Assembly (NCBI GenBank): GCA_946885335.1
Contig: CAMPGG010000218.1
Location: forward strand, 1 to 5,810
DNA: 5,810 nucleotides
From: an uncultured Chitinophagaceae bacterium
GTDB lineage: Bacteria > Bacteroidota > Bacteroidia > Chitinophagales > Chitinophagaceae
Direction of reading: 5' to 3'
Shown here: positions 1 to 5,769 of the stretch, piece by piece
Position numbering within the stretch: the stretch's first letter is position 1
Layout: each line of letters starts with the position of its first letter
Program-made: the position numbers and the translations under genes
Notes under the pieces: generated by a model
Told to the model about the DNA's origin: nothing
What the model saw: only the letters and a program-made list of their open reading frames with translations
Database searches by the model: none

Positions 1-2
1 AC

Positions 3-77
3 AGCATATATACTCCTGAAAATATTATAAAAGACAGAAGTTTTTCAGATTGGCCTAATTTGCAGCCGAATTTTTGA
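3..77 (+). CDS. C-terminal end of an upstream gene (partial, unidentified)
   Basis: From base 3 this frame is open for 24 codons and ends at TGA 75-77, only 4 bases before the mlaE ATG. The other two + frames close early in the same stretch, at TGA 14-16 and TAA 28-30. The tail ends in SDWPNLQPNF and has ordinary amino-acid content. The tight spacing to mlaE would suit a first gene of the same operon. A 24-codon open frame can occur by chance in roughly a third of cases, so this is only a plausible call. I do not recognise the protein, and no domain can be assigned from so little. Confidence 0.45.
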   Translation, partial: SIYTPENIIKDRSFSDWPNLQPNF

Positions 78-81
78 ACAT

Positions 82-858
82 ATGAAGTATGTGATCTCTA
101 AAAAAGTGGATGGTTTTTTTGGTACAGTTCATGACGTGGCCATGTTTATTCTCCGTTTTTTTAAAGAAGCCTTTAAACCTCCTTTTGAATTTGGTGAAAT
201 CATCAGGCAAAGTTACCAGGTAGGATATCGTTCACTGGCTTTAATATCCATGACCGGATTTATTACGGGGTTTGTATTTACAAAACAATCAAGACCGTCT
301 TTGGCTGAATTTGGTGCCACATCCTGGCTTCCCAGTCTCGTAGCCATTGCCATTATCCGTGCGCTGGCTCCATTGGTTACCGCATTGATCTGTGCTGGTA
401 AGGTTGGTTCAGGCATAGGAGCGGAGCTGGGTTCAATGAAAGTGACGGAACAAATAGATGCAATCGAAGTTTCTGGAGTTAATTCATTCAAATTTTTAGT
501 TGTAACCCGTGTTTGGGCAACTACACTCATGATACCCTTGTTAATGTGTTATACCGGGTTTATGGCTTTGATGGGTGCGTTTTTGGATATTACCATGACA
601 GAGCAAACCAGCTTTTCCATTTTTCTTACCAACGCCTTCAGCAAAATAACATTCCTGGATTTTACATCCTCTGTTATCCGCTCCATTGTATTTGGATTTA
701 CCATAGGCATTGTGGGAAGTTACCAGGGCTATAATACCAGCCAGGGAACACAGGGTGTTGGTAAGGCCGCAAATATGTCGGTGGTAATTTCTATGTTTTT
801 AATTTTTATTGAAGAAATTCTGATTGTACAAATCGTTAATTATATCCGTTTAGCCTGA
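82..858 (+). CDS. mlaE: MlaE-family lipid ABC transporter permease
   Basis: This is the inner-membrane permease of an Mla/Ttg2/TGD1-type ABC transporter, which passes phospholipid or a related lipid to or from the MCE protein MlaD. The 258 residues match the usual family length of about 260. An amphipathic N-terminal stretch (about 15-45) precedes hydrophobic segments at about 50-67, 83-105, 138-170 and 196-214, with a last one at about 232-252. The family signature is clear: GKVGSGIGAELG at 106-117 followed by MKVTEQIDAIEVSGV at 119-133, the cytoplasmic coupling region conserved in MlaE. A second conserved block, SYQGY then GTQGVGKAAN, lies at 213-231. The ATG at 82 gives the expected N-terminus. 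The stop shares one base with the start of the ATPase gene, indicating translational coupling. The substrate is inferred from the family, not from this sequence. Confidence 0.95.
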   Translation: MKYVISKKVDGFFGTVHDVAMFILRFFKEAFKPPFEFGEIIRQSYQVGYRSLALISMTGFITGFVFTKQSRPSLAEFGATSWLPSLVAIAIIRALAPLVTALICAGKVGSGIGAELGSMKVTEQIDAIEVSGVNSFKFLVVTRVWATTLMIPLLMCYTGFMALMGAFLDITMTEQTSFSIFLTNAFSKITFLDFTSSVIRSIVFGFTIGIVGSYQGYNTSQGTQGVGKAANMSVVISMFLIFIEEILIVQIVNYIRLA

Positions 859-1625
859 TGCCCATTCACACCCATATCGATATGTCAAAAGAAGTGATAC
901 ACGTTAGTGATCTTCATAAGGCATTTGGCGATAATGAAGTTTTACGTGGTATTGATCTTGTTGTTCATAAAGGCGAAAATGTCGTTGTGCTGGGGCGTTC
1001 AGGAACCGGCAAATCAGTACTCATAAAAATTATTGCCGGTTTGTTAAAACCTGACAGGGGAACCGTATTGGTTTTGGATGAAGAAGTTGAATTACTGAAT
1101 CACAAGCAATTAATGGCGCTTCGGTTGAAGATCGGGTTTAGTTTTCAGAACAGCGCTTTATATGATAGTATGACGGTGCGGGAGAATCTTGAATTTCCAT
1201 TGGTTCGCAATGCAAATCTCAGGCGCAGTGAAATAAATAAAAAAGTTGAAGAAGTACTTGAAGCAGTCTCTCTTTCCAAAGCCATTAACCAGATGCCTTC
1301 TGAATTATCGGGTGGACAACGAAAAAGAATTGGTATTGCAAGAACGCTCATTATGCAACCACTGGTGATGTTGTATGATGAACCTACAGCGGGACTCGAT
1401 CCGATAACCTGCATTGAAATCAATGACCTGATCAACGAAGTACAGGAAAGATATCATACAACATCCATTATCATTACGCATGATTTAACTTGTGCCAAGG
1501 CAACCGCCGACAGGGTTGCCATGTTACTCGATGGGCAATTTGCCCGGGAGGGTAGCTTCGAAGAAGTTTTTGATACAGATGATGAACGGATACAAAGTTT
1601 TTATCACTACAATTTTATTACCTGA
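858..1625 (+). CDS. mlaF: MlaF-family lipid ABC transporter ATP-binding protein
   Basis: This is the cytoplasmic ATPase that powers MlaE. All nucleotide-binding motifs are intact: Walker A GRSGTGKS at 46-53, Q-loop Gln97, signature LSGGQRKR at 150-157, Walker B LVMLYDEP with Asp174 and catalytic Glu175, D-loop GLDP at 179-182 and the switch His208 in ITHD. Family-typical context includes FQNSALYDSMTVREN around the Q-loop. At 255 residues it is shorter than E. coli MlaF (about 269). It ends at FYHYNFIT, without the long C-terminal extension known to wrap round the partner subunit in E. coli. The ATG at 858 overlaps the mlaE stop (TGATG), which favours it. However, Met9 at 882, beginning MSKEVIHV, looks like a natural family N-terminus and is an alternative start. 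The stop likewise overlaps the next gene by one base. Confidence 0.94.
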   Translation: MPIHTHIDMSKEVIHVSDLHKAFGDNEVLRGIDLVVHKGENVVVLGRSGTGKSVLIKIIAGLLKPDRGTVLVLDEEVELLNHKQLMALRLKIGFSFQNSALYDSMTVRENLEFPLVRNANLRRSEINKKVEEVLEAVSLSKAINQMPSELSGGQRKRIGIARTLIMQPLVMLYDEPTAGLDPITCIEINDLINEVQERYHTTSIIITHDLTCAKATADRVAMLLDGQFAREGSFEEVFDTDDERIQSFYHYNFIT

Positions 1626-2617
1626 TGCGGTCCTCAAAAAATACAAGAGCAGTTGTAATTGGCATATTCGTAGTAATAGGCCTCCTGATTTTCATTCTTG
1701 GCGTTATTACTTTAACAGGCCAAAAAAAGTCATTCAGTAACGCGGTAAACCTCAAAGCCATATTTGATAATGTTGAAGGCTTGCAGGCTGGCAGCAATGT
1801 CTGGCTTAACGGTGTAAAAATAGGGACAGTAAAAGACGTACGTTTTAATGAAGATGGTAAAGTAGCTGTCAGCATGGGTGTGGATGAAAAGATGCAGGTT
1901 TATATTCATAAAGATGCAAAAGCCAAAGTAGGCAGTGATGGATTAATAGGTAACAGGATCATTGTAATATATGGTGGCACGCCTTCATCTCCCACAGTGA
2001 ATGATGGCGATATACTGGCAGTAGAAAAGATTGCGGGTATGGAAGATATGATGGCCACTTTTCAATCAAACAATGAAAACCTTTTATCCATTACCGGTGA
2101 TTTTAAAGAGATCAGCAGTAAGCTGGCCAACGGAGAGGGAACCATTGGAAAACTATTGAATGATGAAACGCTCAGCAACAGTATGGAACTGGCATTGGCC
2201 AACCTGCAAAGAGCCGCCAGTAATGCTACAGAGATCAGTCGCGATGTATCTGCCTACACCAGCCAGTTGCAAAAGGAAGGTACATTAGCAAATGACCTGG
2301 TAACAGATACTGTTATTTTCAACAACCTGCGCAGCAGTGTAGCAGAAATTGATCAACTGTCAAAAAAAGCAAATGAAGTGATGGCATCACTGCAAACGGC
2401 TTCGAACACGGTAAATACCAGCCTGACTGATAAAAATACACCGGCTGGTGCTATGTTGCAGGATAAAGAAACTGCTGCCAGTTTGAAAGCCACCATCAAA
2501 AATTTAGAAACCAGTACAAAAAAACTGGATGAAAACATGGAGGCGCTTCAACACAACTTTTTATTACGTGGTTTTTTCAGGAAAAGAGAAAAAGAAGCGG
2601 AGAAAGAAAACGAGTAA
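1625..2617 (+). CDS. mlaD: MlaD-like MCE-domain lipid transport protein
   Basis: This is the membrane-anchored MCE protein expected to sit on MlaE in the periplasm and form the ring or channel that handles lipid. One N-terminal transmembrane helix (about 9-31) follows a short basic cytoplasmic tail. The MCE domain covers about 39-118: FDNVEGLQAGSNVWLNGVKIG near 47-67 and the closing AKVGSDGLIGNRIIVIYGG near 100-118 are its hallmarks. Residues 140-310 are mostly helical with coiled-coil character, and hold three related G-T-x-x-x-x-L-x-D motifs (from about 172, 218 and 271). The protein ends with NFLLRGFF at 311-318 and a highly charged tail. At 330 residues it is much longer than E. coli MlaD (about 183), the extra length lying in this helical region, as in other long single-MCE proteins. 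It starts on the TGATG overlap with mlaF, so all three subunits are probably made from one mRNA. Confidence 0.93.
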   Translation: MRSSKNTRAVVIGIFVVIGLLIFILGVITLTGQKKSFSNAVNLKAIFDNVEGLQAGSNVWLNGVKIGTVKDVRFNEDGKVAVSMGVDEKMQVYIHKDAKAKVGSDGLIGNRIIVIYGGTPSSPTVNDGDILAVEKIAGMEDMMATFQSNNENLLSITGDFKEISSKLANGEGTIGKLLNDETLSNSMELALANLQRAASNATEISRDVSAYTSQLQKEGTLANDLVTDTVIFNNLRSSVAEIDQLSKKANEVMASLQTASNTVNTSLTDKNTPAGAMLQDKETAASLKATIKNLETSTKKLDENMEALQHNFLLRGFFRKREKEAEKENE

Positions 2618-2636
2618 CACAAATATAAAATCCAAT

Positions 2637-2664
2637 TCAAAAGTCAAAAGTCAAAATGCAAAAT
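2637..2664 (+). repeat. Short tandem array, 4 x 7 bp (TCAAAAG type)
   Basis: Four consecutive 7-bp units lie 20 bases after the mlaD stop: TCAAAAG, TCAAAAG, TCAAAAT and GCAAAAT. The first two are identical and the later two diverge by one and two bases. Similar A-rich intergenic words are, to my knowledge, common in Bacteroidota genomes. The function is unknown, and replication slippage is the simplest origin. Confidence 0.7.
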
Positions 2665-2666
2665 CT

Positions 2667-2715
2667 TATGTTTGAAACTTTTTGATTGATATGAATAATC
2701 AAGTAAGGATTTTTG
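2667..2715 (+). promoter_or_regulatory. Possible Bacteroidota-type promoter for the M16 genes
   Basis: Two candidates resemble the Bacteroidota consensus (TTTG at -33, TAnnTTTG at -7). TATGTTTG at 2667-2674 is a perfect -7 match but has no TTG at the right distance upstream. Alternatively, TTTG at 2681-2684 is followed after 23 bases by GATTTTTG at 2708-2715, which has one mismatch to the -7 box at the upper end of the allowed spacing. Either would leave a leader of about 90-130 bases before the ATG at 2803. The DNA is so AT-rich that such words arise easily, hence the low confidence. Confidence 0.22.
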
Positions 2716-2743
2716 ATTCTGAATTGTACTTTCTTTCCATTTT

Positions 2744-2767
2744 CAAATTACCAAATTGTCAAATTGT
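2744..2767 (+). repeat. Short tandem array, 3 x 8 bp (CAAATTGT type)
   Basis: Three consecutive 8-bp units lie just upstream of the first M16 gene: CAAATTAC, CAAATTGT and CAAATTGT. A further isolated CAAATT is at 2791-2796. The style is like the 2637 array but the unit and period differ. No regulatory role can be read from it, though it lies where the mRNA leader or promoter of the M16 genes should be. Confidence 0.65.
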
Positions 2768-2802
2768 CTTCTTTAGTTTAGTGCCACTTTCAAATTATAT
2801 AT

Positions 2803-4116
2803 ATGAAAAAATTATGTTTTTCTTTTTGCCTGCTGCTGGTAATTGCGGCTAATGCACAGTTAAAGGCTGATGATGTGCAAAGTTTTACACTCGATAATGG
2901 TATGAAATTCCTGGTGGTGGAAGATTTTTCCATTCCTAACGCCAACATGTACCTGTTTTACCGGGTGGGTTCCAGGAATGAGTACCAGGGCATCACGGGC
3001 CTTTCGCATTTTTTTGAACACATGATGTTCAATGGCGCAAAAAAATATGGTCCCAAAGAATTTGACCGCACCATGGAATTTAATGGCGGTGCCAATAATG
3101 CATATACAAGGGAAGATATCACGGTTTATACCGATTGGTTTCCTGCATCAGCAGCGGAGGTGATGTTCGATCTGGAGGCTGATCGTATTTCAAGTTTAAG
3201 TATTGATTCCTCCATGGTTGAAAGTGAAAGGGGCGTGGTGATCTCTGAAAGAAGTACAAGCCTGGAAAATTCTCCATGGACCTTATTAACACAATCCGTA
3301 CAAGCGCAGGCCTTCCAGGAGCATCCGTATCACTGGCCGGTGATCGGTTATTTGGATGATATGAAGAATTGGAAACAGGCTGACCTTGAACGTTATTTCA
3401 AAACTTATTACGCTCCCAATAATTGCGTGGTGGTTGTTTCCGGCGCTATGAAAATGGAGGAAGTAAAAAAACTGGCTGAAAAATATTTAGCACCAATTCC
3501 GGCGCAACCGGCACCACCTGCTGTTAATATTATTGAACCGCCGCAAACAGGCGAAAGAAGAATTTTGTTGGAAAAAGATGTGAACACACCATACATAAAT
3601 ATTGCTTACAGGGCGCCTGAAGCAAAACATAAAGATTATTATGCTTTGGTATTATTAAACGATATCCTGAGCAGTGGTAATTCATCCAGGTTATATTCCG
3701 CATTGGTGGATGACAAACAACTGGCAACTGCGGTTTTTTCTAATTACCAGGAAAGTTTTGATCCAACCCTTTTTAATGTTTATGCCATGACCAATAGAGG
3801 CATCGATGAAAATGACCTTGAAAATGCGGTTTATGCTGAAATAGAAAAAATTAAAAAAGATGGCATCACCGAAAAAGAATTGCAGAAAGTAAAGAACCAG
3901 AAACTGGTTGAATTTTATCGCCAGGTTGAAACCATTAACGGAAAGTCAAATAACATCGGTGTTTATGAAGTGTTCTTTGGTGATTACCGGAAAATGTTTG
4001 AAGCGCCTGAAATGTTCAATAAAGTTACGGCTGAAGATATTCAGAGAGTGGCTAACACTTACCTGCATGTGAAAAACAGAACAGTGGGTATATTGAAATC
4101 AGATACCAGTAAATAA
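2803..4116 (+). CDS. Secreted M16 zinc peptidase, catalytic (zinc-binding) subunit
   Basis: This is an M16-family (insulinase/pitrilysin/MPP-like) metallopeptidase of about 48 kDa, predicted to act in the periplasm or envelope. A signal peptide covers residues 1-19 (basic MKK, hydrophobic core, cleavage after ANA before Gln or after AQ). The zinc motif HxxEH is HFFEH at 69-73. The distal ligand is Glu149 in VVISER, 76 residues past His73, as expected for the family. The N-terminal M16 domain covers about 28-175 and the M16_C domain about 190-370, including FKTYYAPNNCVVVVSG at 199-213 and GNSSRLYSALVDDKQLA near 292-308. Where active partners carry an Arg/Tyr substrate-binding pair, this protein has Gln306 and Ser313. 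At 437 residues it is the single-repeat (M16B) size, so it must pair to form a full chamber. The gene 43 bp downstream supplies the missing features. The substrate is unknown; short or unfolded peptides are typical for the family. Confidence 0.92.
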   Translation: MKKLCFSFCLLLVIAANAQLKADDVQSFTLDNGMKFLVVEDFSIPNANMYLFYRVGSRNEYQGITGLSHFFEHMMFNGAKKYGPKEFDRTMEFNGGANNAYTREDITVYTDWFPASAAEVMFDLEADRISSLSIDSSMVESERGVVISERSTSLENSPWTLLTQSVQAQAFQEHPYHWPVIGYLDDMKNWKQADLERYFKTYYAPNNCVVVVSGAMKMEEVKKLAEKYLAPIPAQPAPPAVNIIEPPQTGERRILLEKDVNTPYINIAYRAPEAKHKDYYALVLLNDILSSGNSSRLYSALVDDKQLATAVFSNYQESFDPTLFNVYAMTNRGIDENDLENAVYAEIEKIKKDGITEKELQKVKNQKLVEFYRQVETINGKSNNIGVYEVFFGDYRKMFEAPEMFNKVTAEDIQRVANTYLHVKNRTVGILKSDTSK

Positions 4117-4159
4117 CAGAACCGGAAAAAAATTGAACCAATTTTAAATTATTTAAGAA

Positions 4160-5563
4160 ATGCAATTAATAAAAAAAATATATCTCGGTTTGGTAATGGG
4201 CTGCATGCTGATAGCTACTGGTATAACAGCGCAGGATTTTAAATTACCTGCATACCAGCAATTCACTTTAAAGAACGGGTTGAAAGTTTACCTGGTAGAA
4301 CAGCATGAAGTGCCAACCATCAGTGTTTCTGTTATTATGCCCGCCGGCGCAATTTATGATGGTGAAAAAGCAGGCCTGGCCTCACTTACAGCCACAGCAT
4401 TAAAACATGGAACTAAAAATTTTCCGAAAACTTTATTGGATGAGGAACTGGATTTCATAGGAGCCTCTGTTAATACTTATGCTTCTAAAGAGTCGGCTGG
4501 TTTATCCGCAACTTTTGCAGCAAAGGATAGAAATAAAGTATTAAACATCATACAGGAATTATTAACAGCCCCTGTGTTTGATACGGCTGAATTCTCCAAA
4601 GAAAAATCAAGAACCCTTGTTCAATTAGAGCAGGCAAAAGAAAGTCCAAGAGCAGTGATAGGCTCTTACTTTGATAAATTTTTATATGGGGATCATGTGT
4701 ATGGTAATATTATCAATGGTACCGTAAGTACGGTTTCAGGATTATCAACAAATGATCTTAAGCGTTTTTACCAGGCAAATTATATTCCCAATGGATCGGC
4801 CATTGCAATTGCAGGTGATTTTAACAGCAAGGAAATGAAAGAAATGGTAACAAAACTTTTTTCCGGTTGGAAGAAGGGTAATCAACCTGGTACGGACCTG
4901 GCCAAAAAAACGATCAGCAAACCTGTTAATAATCGTGTGTTGCTGATCAACAAAGATGATGCTAAAGAAACCACATTTTATATCGGTGCACCTGGCATCA
5001 GCCGTAATAACCCGGATTATGTTGCAATTGAAGTGATCAACACCTTATTCGGTGGCCGTTTTACTTCCATGCTGAACGATGAACTAAGAGTGAACACGGG
5101 ACTTACTTACGGTGCCCGGAGCGGATTTACATCTTTAAAAACTGGCGGTTCATTTTCCATTTCTACTTTTACTGCAAAAGAAACCACCGAACAGGCAATT
5201 GATAAAGCGCTGGAAGTTTTGGAAGCGCTGCACAAAAAGGGCGTAGATGAAACTTCATTAACATCGGCCAAGAATTATGTAAAAGGACAGTTCCCTCCCC
5301 GTTATGAAACCAGCAGCCAGCTGGCTTCATTGATGACGCAAATGTTCTGGTATAAATTTGATGAATCCTTTATTAATAATTTTCAAAAGAATGTTGATGG
5401 ATTAACGATGGCAAAGGCAAAAGAGATCATCGCCACTTATTTTCCAAAAGATAAATTACAATTCGTGATGGTGGGACGTTCAGCTGACATCAAAAAGCTG
5501 GTTGAAAAATATGGACCTGTAACTGAAGTTGAAATTACCGGCGAGCCAAAAAAAGCATTCTGA
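4160..5563 (+). CDS. Secreted M16-family subunit lacking the zinc motif
   Basis: This is the second M16 protein, predicted to partner the upstream peptidase. A signal peptide covers about 1-24 (MQLIKK, hydrophobic stretch, GITA before Gln25). The fold markers are present: FTLKNGLKVYLVE at 35-47, an N-terminal M16 domain to about 185, then FYQANYIPNGSAIAIAGDF at 203-221 opening the M16_C domain. Aligned on GLSHFFEH of its neighbour, the zinc motif position reads GLASLTAT (72-79): both His and the catalytic Glu are gone, so it cannot bind zinc in the usual way. It keeps Arg310 and Tyr317 in LRVNTGLTY, the R/Y pair that binds substrate in M16B heterodimers, and GGRFTSMLNDE (298-308). The frame is full length (467 residues) and well conserved outside the metal site, so it is a non-catalytic subunit rather than a pseudogene. 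It follows the first M16 gene after 43 bp without a visible terminator, so co-transcription is likely. Confidence 0.9.
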   Translation: MQLIKKIYLGLVMGCMLIATGITAQDFKLPAYQQFTLKNGLKVYLVEQHEVPTISVSVIMPAGAIYDGEKAGLASLTATALKHGTKNFPKTLLDEELDFIGASVNTYASKESAGLSATFAAKDRNKVLNIIQELLTAPVFDTAEFSKEKSRTLVQLEQAKESPRAVIGSYFDKFLYGDHVYGNIINGTVSTVSGLSTNDLKRFYQANYIPNGSAIAIAGDFNSKEMKEMVTKLFSGWKKGNQPGTDLAKKTISKPVNNRVLLINKDDAKETTFYIGAPGISRNNPDYVAIEVINTLFGGRFTSMLNDELRVNTGLTYGARSGFTSLKTGGSFSISTFTAKETTEQAIDKALEVLEALHKKGVDETSLTSAKNYVKGQFPPRYETSSQLASLMTQMFWYKFDESFINNFQKNVDGLTMAKAKEIIATYFPKDKLQFVMVGRSADIKKLVEKYGPVTEVEITGEPKKAF

Positions 5564-5576
5564 TATCAACTAAATA

Positions 5577-5615
5577 AAAAAAGCCTTTCCATAATTTTAA
5601 TGGGAAGGCTTTTTT
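5577..5615. terminator. Rho-independent terminator, probably bidirectional
   Basis: The stem has 16 pairs: 5577-5592 (A6 then GCCTTTCCAT) with 5600-5615 (ATGGGAAGGC then T6), one of them a T-G wobble at 5588/5604, closing a 7-base loop (AATTTTA). The core GCC/GGC and the T-tract at 5610-5615 fit termination of the M16 operon 14 bases after its stop. The A-tract on the left gives a T-tract on the - strand, so it could also end a transcript coming from the right. An outer pair CTGATAT (5560-5566) and ATATCAG (5619-5625) flanks it. Confidence 0.9.
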
Positions 5616-5646
5616 ATTATATCAGGCAGGCATTTGGAAATTTCGA

Positions 5647-5722
5647 ATATGCCCAATAGCAAACAATACGTTGAAGAGTGCGACGCAACTGGGTTTCATA
5701 GTAGTAGTAAAGGTGGGCATAT
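5647..5722. repeat. Intergenic palindromic element (REP-like candidate)
   Basis: A perfect 9-bp inverted repeat, ATATGCCCA (5647-5655) and TGGGCATAT (5714-5722), encloses 58 bases. Inside it, GTTG (5670-5673) pairs with CAAC (5686-5689) round a GC-richer core, AAGAGTGCGACG. TGGG at 5690-5693 gives the left CCCA an alternative partner. No convincing gene occupies this stretch. Its composition differs from the surrounding AT-rich spacer, and it looks like a defined, possibly dispersed element. Whether other copies exist cannot be seen from one window. Confidence 0.4.
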
Positions 5723-5741
5723 AATAAAACACCGATTAACG

Positions 5742-5769
5742 CTAAACCCTAAACTCTAAACCTTAAACT
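5742..5769. repeat. Short tandem array, 4 x 7 bp (CTAAACC type)
   Basis: Four consecutive 7-bp units: CTAAACC, CTAAACT, CTAAACC and TTAAACT. The unit is a rotation of CCCTAAA and so resembles a plant-type telomere repeat, but in a bacterial spacer this is coincidence. The array ends against, and overlaps by two bases, the stop codon of the possible - strand gene at the right edge. In length and style it parallels the TCAAAAG array after mlaD, which also starts close to a stop codon. Confidence 0.65.

Larger units (their letters stand above)
2633..2726. repeat. Imperfect inverted repeat with about 20-bp arms
   Basis: The left arm (2633-2652, starting CAATTCA) pairs with the right arm (2708-2726, ending TGAATTG). 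I count 17 matching positions out of 20, with two mismatches and one single-base gap. The arms enclose 55 bases. The left arm overlaps the TCAAAAG array. In RNA this would be a long AT-rich stem after mlaD, without the GC-rich stem and U-tract of a standard terminator. It may be a weak terminator, an mRNA 3'-end stabiliser, or a decayed small mobile or repeat element. The pairing is visible in the sequence; any role is inferred. Confidence 0.45.

Noticed and set aside
50..81. Promoter for mlaE at TAATTTG (56-62)
   Set aside because: It lacks one base of the TAnnTTTG spacing, and a transcript starting just past it would leave too little leader before 82. The operon promoter is more likely upstream of the window.
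213..530. Antisense open frame of 105 codons inside mlaE
   Set aside because: It lies wholly within a gene with unmistakable family motifs, has no recognisable domain, and is what the complementary strand of a conserved gene often yields.
513..734. Second + strand open frame overlapping mlaE, possible frameshift
   Set aside because: The mlaE frame is unbroken with all conserved blocks in one frame, so the overlapping frame is a shadow and no frameshift is needed.
2682..2702. TTGATT / AATCAA hairpin as terminator of the mla operon
   Set aside because: It has only six AT-rich pairs round a 9-base loop and no following T-tract, too weak to call a terminator.
2637..2767. CRISPR-like array
   Set aside because: The units are 7-8 bp and directly abutting, with no spacers and no cas genes nearby.
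4160..4234. Lipoprotein signal at Cys15 of the second M16 protein
   Set aside because: Met occupies the -2 position and the hydrophobic stretch continues past the Cys to a better signal peptidase I site near GITA/Q.
4370..4410. Loss of the zinc motif in the second M16 gene as a sign of a pseudogene
   Set aside because: The frame is full length, the signal peptide and M16 domains are intact, and the Arg/Tyr pair is retained, which fits a non-catalytic partner subunit.
5622..5720. Small - strand open frame of 32 residues starting MPTFTTTMK
   Set aside because: It coincides with the palindromic element, has no initiation signal and no domain, and its start codon is part of the inverted repeat. 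It is more likely a by-product of that element.
5742..5769. Telomere or eukaryotic contamination suggested by the CTAAACC units
   Set aside because: There are only four imperfect units inside a bacterial spacer next to bacterial operons. The likeness to CCCTAAA is coincidental.
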